DNA of 64,000 nt, from assembly GCA_036404275.1 (NCBI GenBank), contig DASXAM010000132.1, forward strand, positions 16,063-80,062, written 5' to 3'. Below are positions 34,078 through 43,086 of this stretch, in pieces. A model generated the notes under the pieces. That model was given only the letters and a program-made list of their open reading frames with translations. It was not told the DNA's origin and did no database searches. The stretch is from AP-15 sp036404275. GTDB taxonomy: Bacteria; Pseudomonadota; Alphaproteobacteria; ATCC43930; CGMCC-115725. The translations under genes and the position numbers were made by a program. The first letter of the stretch is position 1. The number at the start of each line of letters is the position of its first letter.

Positions 34078-36237
34078 ATGTCGCTGAAGATCAAGGTCGG
34101 GCCGCCGCTATTGACGATCAACCAGGGCGGCAGCCTCTTGGTCACCGATCTCGATGGCCAGATCCAATGGCCGAGCAAGGGCGGCTTTTTTGTCGGCGAC
34201 ACCCGGGTGATCAGCGCCTGGTCGCTCTGGGCGAATGGCGAGCCGTGGACCTTGTTGAACTCGGGCGCGATCACCTATTTCGCCGCTCAGGCGTTCATGA
34301 CCAATCCCGGGATCGTTACCGAGACCGGCAATATCGCAGATCGCACGCTGATGCTGCAGCTCGGCCGCTCGATCGACGAGGGCGGGCTGCACGAAGACAT
34401 CGACATCACCAATCACGGCACCGATGCGGTCAAGTTCAATCTCGAAATCGCGATGCGCAGTGATTTTGCCGATCTTCTCGAAGTCAAAAGCGGCCATCTC
34501 GTGCGCCGCGGCCGCATTACCACGGAATGGTCGGAGCGCGAGGCTAAGCTCGTCACGCGCTACCGCAACCGCGACTTTTTGCGCGAGGTCGAAATCGTGC
34601 GCCGGCGCAACAAATCTCCGTGCCTCTACGCCAACGGGCGCATCAGCTTCGAGGTCGCGATCGAGCCGGGAGCGACCTGGCATAGCTGTCTCGAATATTC
34701 CGTGACCGCCGGAAAGCGACGCTACCGCGCCCCCGAGGCGTGCATTGCCCATGCGCCCGGCTCGCAGCTCGGCGAGCCGCTCGAAAAATGGCGTCAGACG
34801 GTGCTTAAGCTGCATTCGAGCAATGAGGATTTCGAAAATCTTTTTTGCCAGGCGGTCGAGGACATGGCGGGCCTCCGCTTGCCGGTCGATGGCACCCACC
34901 ACCTCGAATTCACGCCGGCCGCCGGCATTCCGTGGTTTGTCGCGCTGTTCGGCCGCGACAGCCTGATCGCGGCGCTGCAAAACGCGCATGTCTATCCCGA
35001 TTTCGCCCGCGGGGCGCTTGATGTCCTGGCGCGCTACCAGGCGAGCGAATGGGACGACCGGCGCGATGCCGAGCCCGGCAAGATCATGCACGAGCTGCGC
35101 ACCGGCGAGCTCGCCCATTTCAAGGAAATCCCGCACACGCCCTATTACGGCACCGCCGATGCGACGCCGCTCTATTTGATCGTCTTGCACACGGCGTGGC
35201 GCTGCACCGGCGACCGGCGGCTCATCGAGCGCCATCTCGGCACGGCCGAGCGCTGTCTCGACTGGATCGACCGCTTTGGCGACCGCGACGGCGACGGCTT
35301 TCAGGAATACCGGACGCGCTCGCCCGACGGGTACGAGAACCAGAGCTGGAAGGATGCCGGCGACGCCGTGCTCTACCCCGACGGCAGCCTGGTCAAAGGT
35401 CCAAAGGCGCTGTGCGAATTGCAGGGCTACGTTTATGACGCATGGCGGCGCATGGCCGAAATCTACGACGCGCTGGGGCAAGGCGGACGCGCCCGCGAAT
35501 TGCGCGCCAAAGCAAAGACGCTGTACGAGCGGTTCAACGACGTGTTCTGGGACGAGGCGAGCGGTTTTTATGCCTATTGCCTCGACGGCGACAAAAGGCA
35601 GGTGCTGACCGTCGCCTCGAACCCCGGCCATTGCCTGTGGAGCCGGATCGTGCCGAAGGAGCGGGCGCGGCGGGTCGTCGAGCGCCTCCTGCAGCCCGAC
35701 ATGTGGAGCGGCTGGGGCGTGCGCACGCTGTCGCGCGACCACCCGGCCTACAATCCGCTCTCCTACCAGAACGGGTCGGTCTGGCCGCACGACAACGGCA
35801 TCATCGCGATCGGCTTCAAGCAATACGGCTTTGCCGAGGAGGCGGCCAAGGTGGCGCGTGCGGTGACCGAAGCCGGCAGCTATTTCGCGCTCTACCAGAT
35901 GCCCGAGCTCTATGCCGGGCTCGAGCGCGAGGACTCCAACTTCCCGGTGCAATACCCCGACGCGAATGTGCCGCAGGCCTGGGCTGCGGGGTCGGTTTTT
36001 TCGCTGCTCCAGGCGCTTTTGGGCTTCGATCCCGACGCCCCCAACGGCAAGCTCTACATCGACCCCACCCTGCCCGATTGGCTTCCCGACCTCGAATTGA
36101 CCGATCTGCGCCTCGGCAAACATGTCTTCGACATGCGATTCCGGCGTGACGGCGCCGAGACGCGATTTGAGGTGACCAGAGGCAATGCCGGGGTCATCGA
36201 AACGCGCGCTCTGGCGAGCGGCCTCACCGGCAAATAA
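34078..36237 (+). CDS. Glycogen debranching (amylo-alpha-1,6-glucosidase)-like protein
   Basis: A 719-residue two-domain protein. Residues 1 to about 260 match the glycogen-debranching N-terminal (beta-sandwich) domain, with GGFFVGDTRVIS and DITNHGTDAVKFNLEI. The rest is an (alpha/alpha)6 barrel with GIPWFVALFGRDSLIAALQ, HTPYYGTADATPLYLIVLH, DRDGDGFQEYRTRSPDG and YQNGSVWPHDNGIIAIGF, like amylo-alpha-1,6-glucosidase and related GH63/GH37-type enzymes. The acidic residues in these motifs are the probable catalytic acids. Substrate could be glycogen, trehalose-like or other glucans; I cannot choose. Confidence 0.88.
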   Translation: MSLKIKVGPPLLTINQGGSLLVTDLDGQIQWPSKGGFFVGDTRVISAWSLWANGEPWTLLNSGAITYFAAQAFMTNPGIVTETGNIADRTLMLQLGRSIDEGGLHEDIDITNHGTDAVKFNLEIAMRSDFADLLEVKSGHLVRRGRITTEWSEREAKLVTRYRNRDFLREVEIVRRRNKSPCLYANGRISFEVAIEPGATWHSCLEYSVTAGKRRYRAPEACIAHAPGSQLGEPLEKWRQTVLKLHSSNEDFENLFCQAVEDMAGLRLPVDGTHHLEFTPAAGIPWFVALFGRDSLIAALQNAHVYPDFARGALDVLARYQASEWDDRRDAEPGKIMHELRTGELAHFKEIPHTPYYGTADATPLYLIVLHTAWRCTGDRRLIERHLGTAERCLDWIDRFGDRDGDGFQEYRTRSPDGYENQSWKDAGDAVLYPDGSLVKGPKALCELQGYVYDAWRRMAEIYDALGQGGRARELRAKAKTLYERFNDVFWDEASGFYAYCLDGDKRQVLTVASNPGHCLWSRIVPKERARRVVERLLQPDMWSGWGVRTLSRDHPAYNPLSYQNGSVWPHDNGIIAIGFKQYGFAEEAAKVARAVTEAGSYFALYQMPELYAGLEREDSNFPVQYPDANVPQAWAAGSVFSLLQALLGFDPDAPNGKLYIDPTLPDWLPDLELTDLRLGKHVFDMRFRRDGAETRFEVTRGNAGVIETRALASGLTGK

Positions 36238-36248
36238 GCTGCGCGTCC

Positions 36249-36632
36249 ATGAAACAGATCGCGCTCGGCGCCAAGGGCGCCTTTACGCTGCTGGTGCAGC
36301 CGGAGCATTTGGCGAACCGGTTCAAGGACGCGACCTTGCCGCCGGTGCTGGCGACGCCGGTCATGATCATGGTCATGGAGAATGCGGCGCTGAACGCGAT
36401 CCGCGAATTTCTCGAGCCCGGCGAGAGCGCGGTCGGCACCGCAGTCGATGTCCGCCATCTCGCGGCGACGCCGGCGGGGCGGCTCGTCACCGGCGAGGCC
36501 GAAGTCACCGGGGCCGAGGGGCGCCGCGTCGAATTTGTGGTCCGAGCACACGAGGGCGACAAGGAGATCGGCGCCGGCACGCATCGGAGGGTGGTTATCG
36601 ACGTCGCGCAGTTCACCGCGCGGATGCGCTAG
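36249..36632 (+). CDS. Hot-dog thioesterase (FlK-like)
   Basis: A 127-residue hot-dog-fold protein resembling fluoroacetyl-CoA thioesterase. Typical parts: LANRFKDATLPPVLATPVMIMVMENAALNAI (helix region with the conserved Glu-Asn), VGTAVDVRHLAATPAGRLVTGEAEVT and IGAGTHRRVVID at the end (with the His of the family). The substrate is probably a short acyl-CoA; fluoroacetyl-CoA itself is not implied. 11 bases behind the debranching-like gene on the same strand. Confidence 0.83.
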   Translation: MKQIALGAKGAFTLLVQPEHLANRFKDATLPPVLATPVMIMVMENAALNAIREFLEPGESAVGTAVDVRHLAATPAGRLVTGEAEVTGAEGRRVEFVVRAHEGDKEIGAGTHRRVVIDVAQFTARMR

Positions 36633-36682
36633 AACATGGACCTTTCAAGTGTGGTCATTTGTTCTCGTCACCCCGCACTTTC

Positions 36683-36767
36683 TTCGTCACCCCCGCGAAA
36701 GCGGGGGTCCAGAGCCTGCCCCTGGCATAACCAGGGGGCGCGCGAATTCCCGCTTTCGCGGGAACGA
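36683..36767. repeat. Composite palindromic repeat: two inverted copies around a third hairpin
   Basis: Three hairpins in the gap between the thioesterase and the LVIVD gene: ACCCCCGC/GCGGGGGT at 36689-36708, CCCCTGG/CCAGGGG at 36719-36737 and TTCCCGC/GCGGGAA at 36747-36764. The outer two are inverted copies of a CCCGCGAAAGCGGG core with the flank CGTC, a pattern I associate with dispersed palindromic repeats in Alphaproteobacteria. It differs from the CCCTCCCCCGC family elsewhere in the window. Confidence 0.85.
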
Positions 36768-36841
36768 CGAATCGGAGCGGACGCGATTAGATCTGATCGG
36801 ATCATGCGCTAAGATCGCTCATCCGCTCGCCGGGGGGCCGA

Positions 36842-38152
36842 ATGCGCGCTCACATCGCTGCTGTCCTGGCCGTCGCGATTGGCGCTTTTGCCGCCGGTCC
36901 GGCCCGTGCCGAGGACGCGCTCGCCGCGGCCGAGGCGAGCAACATGCAGATCATCGGGCGCAGCGACCTGAATGGTGCGGGCAAAGGCGGCGAGGGGCTG
37001 GCGCTGAAGCGATACCCGGACGGCGAGCGGGTGCTCTACCTAGCGCATGAATCGGCGCCGATGTGCTTTACCGCGATCGACGTGACCAAGCCGGAAATGC
37101 CGAAAATCGTCGCCCAGATCCCGGTCGAGGCCGATTTTGTGCGCTGCAATTCGCTCGGCCTCGCCGGCGACACGCTGGTTGTCGCGCACCAGACCGAGAA
37201 GCAGGGCCAGCCTTATGCCGGCATCGATATCTACGGCATCGCCGACCCGGCGCGCCCGAAAAAGCTCGCGCATTTCGACACCTCGGGCCCGCATTCGCGC
37301 GGTGTCCATTTTGTCTGGTTTGTCGATGGGCATTACGCCTATCTCTCGACCGGCGCGCGCAATTTTGTGCCGCGCGACCCGAAGGACGACCAGTTTCTGA
37401 TGATCGTCGATGTCTCCGACCCGGCGCAGCCGCACGAGACCGGCCGCTGGTGGCTGCCGGGCACGCGCGTCGGCGACGCCGCCGCCTCGCCGCCCAGGGT
37501 CGAAACGCGCGACGCCGGCATCCGCATGCACTCGCTGACCGTCCCGGCGGATCAGCCGAACCGCGCCTATGTCGGCTGGATCGACGGCGGCTGGGTGATC
37601 CTCGACATTTCCGACAAAGCCCGGCCGCGCGCCATTGCTCACCGCTCCTGGCAATCGCTCGACCAGGGCTTCGCGCACACCGTGCTGGCGATCCCGTCGC
37701 GGCATATCGCAATCCAGAGCGAGGAGGCGGTCGGGCAGAATTGCGCCGACTGGCCAAAGCGCAATTGGGTATGGGACATCGCGAACGAGCGCCATCCCTA
37801 TCCGCTGGCCGCGTTTCCGCCGGTGCACGACCAGGCTGCATTGTGCAAGGCCGGCGGCCGGTTCGGCGCGCACAATATCGACATGAACCGGCCGATCGCC
37901 ACCTCGCGCACGCTCGTCAACACGGTGGTCGGCAGCTATTTCAACGGCGGCGCGCGCGCCTATTCGATCGCCGACCCTTCGCATCCCGCGGAAATCGGCT
38001 ATGTGGTGCCGCAGGCGCCGCCCGGCAATTCGACCCATACGATCCAGATCAACGACGTCTATGTCGATGAGAACGGGCTGATCTACGCCAACGACCGCTT
38101 CACCGGCGGCCTCTACATCATCCGCTATACCGGCAAGGTGCCGCTCGACTGA
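36842..38152 (+). CDS. Exported LVIVD beta-propeller protein
   Basis: A 436-residue secreted protein with a signal peptide (MRAHIAAVLAVAIGAFAAGPARA) and repeated beta-strand segments such as FTAIDVTKPEMPKIVAQIP, IDIYGIADPARPKKLAHF, LMIVDVSDPAQPHETGRWW and VILDISDKARPRAIAHR. These are the LVIVD repeats of a probable beta-propeller. No catalytic site is recognised; it may bind a small molecule or form part of an envelope complex. The stop overlaps the arylamine N-acetyltransferase start (TGATG). Confidence 0.82.
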   Translation: MRAHIAAVLAVAIGAFAAGPARAEDALAAAEASNMQIIGRSDLNGAGKGGEGLALKRYPDGERVLYLAHESAPMCFTAIDVTKPEMPKIVAQIPVEADFVRCNSLGLAGDTLVVAHQTEKQGQPYAGIDIYGIADPARPKKLAHFDTSGPHSRGVHFVWFVDGHYAYLSTGARNFVPRDPKDDQFLMIVDVSDPAQPHETGRWWLPGTRVGDAAASPPRVETRDAGIRMHSLTVPADQPNRAYVGWIDGGWVILDISDKARPRAIAHRSWQSLDQGFAHTVLAIPSRHIAIQSEEAVGQNCADWPKRNWVWDIANERHPYPLAAFPPVHDQAALCKAGGRFGAHNIDMNRPIATSRTLVNTVVGSYFNGGARAYSIADPSHPAEIGYVVPQAPPGNSTHTIQINDVYVDENGLIYANDRFTGGLYIIRYTGKVPLD

Positions 38153-39000
38153 TGACCGACAGCGCCGATATCGACGCCTATTGCGCCCGCATCGGCTATT
38201 CGGGTGCACGCGAGCCGTGCCTTGCCGTGTTGCAGGCGCTGGTCGCGGCGCACACGGTGGCGATCCCGTTCGAAAACCTCGACGTTTTGCTCAAGCGGCC
38301 GATCCGGCTCGACCGGCCGTCGCTTTATCGAAAGCTCGTGCGCGAACGGCGCGGCGGCTATTGCTTCGAGCACAATCTGCTGCTGCTCGACGTGCTGACC
38401 CGGTTCGGCTTTCGCGCGGTGGGGCTCGCCGCGCGAGTGCAATGGGGCCGCGCGCCGGGCGCTGTCGGGCCGCGCACCCATATGCTGCTGCGCGTCGATC
38501 TCCCCGATAGCCTATACCTCGCCGATGTCGGCTTTGGCGGGCTGACACCGACAGCACCTTTGGCGCTGGCACCGGGACCCGAGCAGGCGACGCCGCACGA
38601 AACCTTTCGGTTGGTCGCGGCCGAGGGTGAGTTCGACCTCGAAGCGCGGCTCGGCGGTGCTTGGGCGAGCCTCTATCGGTTTTCCTTGCAGCCGCAATTC
38701 CCGGTCGATTACGAGGTCGCGAACTGGTTCACCTCGACCCATCCCGCTTCGCTTTTCGTCAACCACCTGATCGCGAGCCGTGCCACGGCTGGGCGGCGCC
38801 ACGCCTTGTTCAACAACCGGTACACGGTTCGTGGCCGTGATGGCGGTATCGAGCGCAAGGTGCTGCCGGACGCTGCGGCGTTGCACAGCATTCTCGACCG
38901 CGAGTTTGGCATAGCGATGCCGGAACCAGACATTGCGGCGATTGCCGCCCTCGCCGAAGCCAACGCCGCGCAACCGAGCCCGTTCGACGGCGGCCAATGA
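38152..39000 (+). CDS. nat: Arylamine N-acetyltransferase
   Basis: A cysteine-dependent acetyl-CoA:arylamine acetyltransferase of 282 residues. The catalytic triad is visible: Cys71 in RRGGYCFEHN, His110 in GPRTHMLLRVD and Asp125 in YLADVGFGG. The segment AIPFENLDVLL is also characteristic. It overlaps the upstream LVIVD gene by one base, so the two are probably co-translated. The physiological substrate is unknown. Confidence 0.93.
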   Translation: MTDSADIDAYCARIGYSGAREPCLAVLQALVAAHTVAIPFENLDVLLKRPIRLDRPSLYRKLVRERRGGYCFEHNLLLLDVLTRFGFRAVGLAARVQWGRAPGAVGPRTHMLLRVDLPDSLYLADVGFGGLTPTAPLALAPGPEQATPHETFRLVAAEGEFDLEARLGGAWASLYRFSLQPQFPVDYEVANWFTSTHPASLFVNHLIASRATAGRRHALFNNRYTVRGRDGGIERKVLPDAAALHSILDREFGIAMPEPDIAAIAALAEANAAQPSPFDGGQ

Positions 39001-39053
39001 GCCTCACGCTCAGTTGAACCGCAGCCTATGCCAATGGCGGTAAGCTTCGCGGT

Positions 39054-39764
39054 ATGAACAAAGCCCAGACGCTGGCGGCCTCGCTCTGCCTTGCTTTTGC
39101 CGCCATGCCGGCAGCGGCGGCCGGCCGACCCATCGTGGTCGAACTGTTTACCTCGGAGGGCTGCTCGTCCTGCCCGCCGGCGGACGCACTGCTTGCCGAG
39201 CTGGTAAAGCGCCCGGATGTGCTCGCACTGTCGTTTCATGTCGATTATTGGGACCGGCTCGGCTGGAAGGACCCGTTTTCGAGTGCCGCGGCAACCGCAC
39301 GGCAACGCGACTATGCCGCGCTCCTCGGCCTCGGCTCGGGTTACACCCCGCAGATCGTCGTCGATGGCCGCTGGCAGGCGGTCGGCTCGGACCGCGGCGA
39401 GGTCGCTGATGCGCTCTCCGCAGCCAAGCATCCGCTCGATGCAGTGTCGATTGCCCTGACGGTCGCCGGCGGCCGCGCGCGAGTCGAGCTGGGTGCCGCC
39501 GCCGGCGCACTCCCTGCCGAGGTGGTGCTGATCGGCTTTGACCGGCGGCACACCGACGTAGTCCGGGGCGGCGAAAACGACGGGCGCACGCTGACCCATG
39601 TCGATGTCGTGCGCGGCTTTGCCAAAATCGGCCGGTTCGACGGCACAGCGGCGGCGATCCAGGCGAAAGTGCCGTGGCCGGCCGACCGCGTCGCCGCGAT
39701 CGTTCAGGCCAAGGACGGCCGGATTCTCGGGGTCGCGATCGCCGACGCCGCCCCGGCCTCCTGA
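39054..39764 (+). CDS. Exported DUF1223 thioredoxin-like protein
   Basis: A 236-residue protein with a signal peptide (MNKAQTLAASLCLAFAAMPAAAA) and the DUF1223 core: VVELFTSEGCSSCPPADALL with a C-x-x-C pair (Cys37, Cys40), FHVDYWDRLGWKDPF, and GSGYTPQIVVDGRWQAVGSD. DUF1223 proteins are periplasmic with a thioredoxin-like fold of unknown role. It starts 53 bases after the NAT gene on the same strand. Confidence 0.87.
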   Translation: MNKAQTLAASLCLAFAAMPAAAAGRPIVVELFTSEGCSSCPPADALLAELVKRPDVLALSFHVDYWDRLGWKDPFSSAAATARQRDYAALLGLGSGYTPQIVVDGRWQAVGSDRGEVADALSAAKHPLDAVSIALTVAGGRARVELGAAAGALPAEVVLIGFDRRHTDVVRGGENDGRTLTHVDVVRGFAKIGRFDGTAAAIQAKVPWPADRVAAIVQAKDGRILGVAIADAAPAS

Positions 39765-39833
39765 GGCAAAGGCGTCGTCGACACCGCAGCCGTGCTAACC
39801 TCCACCCACCCGAATAGGCCGGAGGGCTGCCTT

Positions 39834-40211
39834 ATGAAAATCGAGCGCCTCGATCACCTGGTCCTGACCGTCGCCGATATCGGGCGCACTTGCGACTTTT
39901 ACACCCGCGTTTTAGGGATGGAGGTGGTCACCTTTGGCGAGGGTCGCACCGCGCTCAGATTCGGCCAGCAAAAGATCAATTTGCACCCGGCCGACAACAT
40001 CCCCGGTCTTGTCGCCGACAAACCGACCCCGGGCTCGGGCGACCTGTGCTTTATCACTAATACACCGCTCGCCGAGGTGACCGCTCATATCGCGCAATGC
40101 GGCGTGCCGATCGTCGCCGGACCAGGCCCACGCGCCGGCGCCGTCGGCACGATCCAGTCGGTCTATATTCGCGACCCCGATCAGAATTTGATCGAAATTT
40201 CGAACTATTGA
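39834..40211 (+). CDS. VOC-superfamily (glyoxalase-like) protein
   Basis: A 125-residue vicinal-oxygen-chelate domain protein. The first module has RLDHLVLTVADIGRTCDFYTRVLGMEVV, with the His metal ligand, and the second ends YIRDPDQNLIEISNY with the metal-ligand Glu. It resembles virulence-associated and ring-cleavage-type VOC proteins; its reaction is unknown. The ATG at 39834 follows GGAGGGCTGCCTT. Confidence 0.87.
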   Translation: MKIERLDHLVLTVADIGRTCDFYTRVLGMEVVTFGEGRTALRFGQQKINLHPADNIPGLVADKPTPGSGDLCFITNTPLAEVTAHIAQCGVPIVAGPGPRAGAVGTIQSVYIRDPDQNLIEISNY

Positions 40212-40252
40212 GCCTATCGGTCGGCTGTCGAAGAGCAAAGGCGCTGCGTTCG

Positions 40253-40657
40253 GTGGTTATCGACACCTTGCGGATGGCGAAACGGCTGCGTGAAGCGGGT
40301 TTCAGCGACCCGCCGGCGGAAGCGGTGATCACGACCGTTCAGGAGTCGGCCGAGGGCACCGACCTCGCCACCAAACACGATCTCGCTGAGGCGATAGCCG
40401 TGCTCAAAGCCGACATCGCCGAGCTGCGCGCCAGATTCAAAGCCGACATCGCCGAGCTGCGCGCCGAGCTCAGAGGCGAGAACGCCGCCGTGCGGGCGGA
40501 GGGGCGCGAGGCAGAGCTGCGACTCGAAGCCCGGATGCAAGCCCTAAATTCGCAGCTCATCACTCGAGTGTTCGGCATGATCCTGAGCGCCGTCGTGATC
40601 AACATCGTCGCGATTGTCGGGGCGGTGTTCGGCGTGGCCAAGCTGCTGGGGCACTAA
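40253..40657 (+). CDS. DUF1640-like coiled-coil protein with C-terminal membrane anchor
   Basis: A 134-residue protein starting at the GTG at 40253 (reads MVIDTLRMAKRLREAGFSDP). After an N-terminal helix-loop region, a long amphipathic coiled coil includes near-duplicated ADIAELRARFK and ADIAELRAELR, then one membrane segment ILSAVVINIVAIVGAVFGVA. This is the architecture of DUF1640/CCDC90-type proteins. It is the intact counterpart of the broken gene at 26764. Function unknown. Confidence 0.72.
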   Translation: MVIDTLRMAKRLREAGFSDPPAEAVITTVQESAEGTDLATKHDLAEAIAVLKADIAELRARFKADIAELRAELRGENAAVRAEGREAELRLEARMQALNSQLITRVFGMILSAVVINIVAIVGAVFGVAKLLGH

Positions 40658-40671
40658 GCGCTGGAAGTCCG

Positions 40672-41346
40672 TCATTCGTCGGTCGAGGCGGCGAGGATCA
40701 GGCTCAATTGGCACAAGGGCCGGCCGGTTTCCGCGGCCCATGCGTTGAAATGCGTCTGGACCGCGGCGCGGTCGGCGCGGTTTTTTGGCGGGGCGGCGAT
40801 CGCACCCCAGTGCTTCAGCGCGCCGACTACCGCAGGGGTCAGGATGAAGGTGTCCTTGCCGACCATGCGCAAAAAGGTCGGGCCGGAATTGCCGCCCATC
40901 TGGTTGAACCGTTTCGCCAGCGCCTCCCACAGCCCGGTGATGTCGGTCGCGGGCCAATCGGCGAGCCACGCGCCAAACCCGCCATGCTCCTCGGCGATAG
41001 CGAGCATCGCCGCCGCATTGTCGCGCACCGATTTCAATTTGCCCCAATGGCGGATGAGCCGCTTGTCGGCGAGCAGTGCTTCGAGCGCCTCGTCCGGCAT
41101 CGCCCGCACCCGGCGCGGCTCGAAACCCTCGAACACCTCCTCGAAGGCCGGCCATTTGGCATCGACGAGGCTGTGCTTGAGCCCGGCGCGGAATATCCGC
41201 AGCGACATCTGCGACAGATAACGGTTGTCGCCGAGCGCGCGCAGCTCGTCGGAGGTGCGTGACTGCGGCAGCCGCGCCTCGAGCGCCGCAGCCCCGTGCC
41301 GCGCCTGCGCCGCTTCGAGGATCGGGCCGAACGGGAGCGCCGGCAT
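40672..41346 (-). CDS. DNA-3-methyladenine glycosylase I-like protein
   Basis: A 224-residue protein resembling 3-methyladenine DNA glycosylase I (Tag). Family-like segments: LSQMSLRIFRAGLKHSLVDAKWPAFEEVFEGF near the N-terminus, RLIRHWGKLKSVRDNAAAML, and GPTFLRMVGKDTFILTPAVVGAL. It is a divergent member, so repair of alkylated DNA is probable but not certain. ATG at 41346 overlaps the LLM gene stop (TGATG), making it the last gene of the operon starting at 45522. Confidence 0.78.
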   Translation of the reverse strand: MPALPFGPILEAAQARHGAAALEARLPQSRTSDELRALGDNRYLSQMSLRIFRAGLKHSLVDAKWPAFEEVFEGFEPRRVRAMPDEALEALLADKRLIRHWGKLKSVRDNAAAMLAIAEEHGGFGAWLADWPATDITGLWEALAKRFNQMGGNSGPTFLRMVGKDTFILTPAVVGALKHWGAIAAPPKNRADRAAVQTHFNAWAAETGRPLCQLSLILAASTDE

Positions 41347-42299
41347 CAGCCGCTCCCCGCCTTGAGCCGCGGGATGATCTCGCGGGCGATGATCTCGACC
41401 TGCGCGGGCTCGTAGCGATAGGGGATGAAGATCAGCTTTTGCACACCGGCGGCGAGCTGGGCGCGCAATTGCGCGACGCATTCATCGGCCGTGCCGATCA
41501 CCGCTGAATCCTTGGTCGATTGGCTCCAGGCGGCGTAATCCCATTCCTGGCCGAGCCATTCCATCATCCCCGGCTCGACCGCCGCGCGCGACGCGCCGAC
41601 GCGGATCGCCAGCTGGTTTGCATTGAGCAGAGCGGCCGGGTCCTTTCCCGCTTCTTGTGCAAAACCGCGGACTTTGGCCCAGGATTGGGTAAAGCCTTCC
41701 GGCGTGTAGAAATAGGTGAGCCAGCCGCCGTTCAGCGCCGCGCGCTGCAATACCCGGTCGACATAACCGCCGATCAAGATCGTCGGCAGACGCGCGGGCT
41801 TGGGCGCCATGTTCGAGCCGCGCATGACATGCGGCGGGTATTCGCCATTGACCTGGTCCTCGGTCCACAACCGGCGCAGAATTTCGAGGTTGCGTTCCAT
41901 GATCCGACCGCGCCGGTCGAACGGCACGCCGACCGCATCGAACTCGCGCTTGTACCAGCCCGAGGCCATGCCGAGGAGCAGACGGCCGCCGGCGATCAAC
42001 TCCAGGCTCGCCAATTCCTTGGCCAAGACCACCGGATTGCGCAACGGCAGCACCAGGACGCCGGTGCCGAGCTTGATCCGGTTCGTGCGTGCCGCTACCG
42101 CGGCGAGGAGCGTCAACGGCTCGATGATCGGAAACGGCGGATCGACGCCGAGCAGAATGTGGTCCCACACCCAGACCGAATCGAACCCCAGCGCCTCGGC
42201 CTTGACCGCGTAATCGATCAAGGTCCGCGGGTCGGGCACCTCCGGCCAGGTCGTAAAATTGCGCATCGCCAAGCCGAAGGTATTGGTGAAGGCTGTCAT
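41346..42299 (-). CDS. LLM-class F420/flavin-dependent oxidoreductase
   Basis: A 317-residue luciferase-like barrel. Typical parts: AVKAEALGFDSVWVWDHILL, IKLGTGVLVLPLRNPVVLAKELASLE, GRLLLGMASGWYKREFDAVG, and PTILIGGYVDRVLQRAA. The pattern fits the F420-dependent subgroup of LLM proteins, but the cofactor cannot be decided without homology search. I start at the ATG at 42299 (MTAFTNTF). It belongs to the minus-strand operon with the CoA-transferase. Confidence 0.85.
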   Translation of the reverse strand: MTAFTNTFGLAMRNFTTWPEVPDPRTLIDYAVKAEALGFDSVWVWDHILLGVDPPFPIIEPLTLLAAVAARTNRIKLGTGVLVLPLRNPVVLAKELASLELIAGGRLLLGMASGWYKREFDAVGVPFDRRGRIMERNLEILRRLWTEDQVNGEYPPHVMRGSNMAPKPARLPTILIGGYVDRVLQRAALNGGWLTYFYTPEGFTQSWAKVRGFAQEAGKDPAALLNANQLAIRVGASRAAVEPGMMEWLGQEWDYAAWSQSTKDSAVIGTADECVAQLRAQLAAGVQKLIFIPYRYEPAQVEIIAREIIPRLKAGSG

Positions 42300-42312
42300 C
42301 TGGGCGCGCTCG

Positions 42313-43086
42313 TCAGGCGGTATAGACCCGGTCGGGGTCGAGACGGCGAAGCACCGCAAGCTCGTGCTCGCTCGGCGGGTCGGTGGGGCGGAGGCCGGGT
42401 GCGGCGGTCAGCGCGAAGCCGGTATTGGCCTCTATCTCCTCGATCGTGACGCCGGGGTGCAGGGCCAGTACCGTCATCCGCTTTGACGCCTCGTCGAAAC
42501 CCAGAAGGGCGAGGTCGGTCACCACGCGGAACATGCCGCCCGCGGTGAGCCCGGAAGTGTGCCGGCTGTCGCCGCCGGAGAGAAAGCCCGGGCTCGTCAC
42601 AAAATCGACCCGTTCGACAAAGCGCCGCTTCTCGTGCTTCATCGCCACGATCATCCGGGTCAGGCTGGCGATGTCGTTGCCGCCGCCGGTGCCGGGCAGC
42701 CGGGTCGTCGGGCGCTGCGGGCTGCCGATAAACGAGCTGTTCAGATTGCCATGCTGGTCGATCTGGGCGCCGCCCATAAAGCCGACATCGACATAGCCGC
42801 GCTGCAGCAGCAACAGCACATCGGTGCTGGACAGCACCATGTTGGCGCGCCGGCAGCAGCGCTGCTCGTTGGTCGAAGGCGGCAGTTTGCCGGGCTCGAT
42901 ATGGGGGCCGATCGTGCCGCCTTCGAACAGGATCGTCAGGCCGGGCGCGTGCAGCCGCTGCGCCAGAGTTGCCGCCAAAAGCGGGATGCCGACGCCGGCG
43001 AAGACGATCTCGCCATCGCGCAGCAGGCGTGCGCTCATCACCGCCAGCAGCTCGCCGGCGGAGTAGGGGAGGGCATCAGTCGTCAT
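42313..43086 (-). CDS. CoA-transferase subunit B (glutaconate/IpdB-like)
   Basis: A 257-residue CoA-transferase small subunit. Segments such as FEGGTIGPHIEPGKLPPST (candidate catalytic Glu region), DVGFMGGAQIDQHGNLNSSFIG and TSPGFLSGGDSRH fit glutaconate CoA-transferase subunit B and IpdB-type proteins. It overlaps the subunit A gene by 11 bases (43076-43086). Substrate is unknown; IpdAB relatives open steroid-ring CoA esters, others transfer CoA between short dicarboxylates. Confidence 0.85.
   Translation of the reverse strand: MTTDALPYSAGELLAVMSARLLRDGEIVFAGVGIPLLAATLAQRLHAPGLTILFEGGTIGPHIEPGKLPPSTNEQRCCRRANMVLSSTDVLLLLQRGYVDVGFMGGAQIDQHGNLNSSFIGSPQRPTTRLPGTGGGNDIASLTRMIVAMKHEKRRFVERVDFVTSPGFLSGGDSRHTSGLTAGGMFRVVTDLALLGFDEASKRMTVLALHPGVTIEEIEANTGFALTAAPGLRPTDPPSEHELAVLRRLDPDRVYTA

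Noticed and set aside
34108..36123. A 671-codon open frame on the minus strand
   Set aside because: It is antisense to the debranching-like gene, which has clear domain motifs; this one has none.
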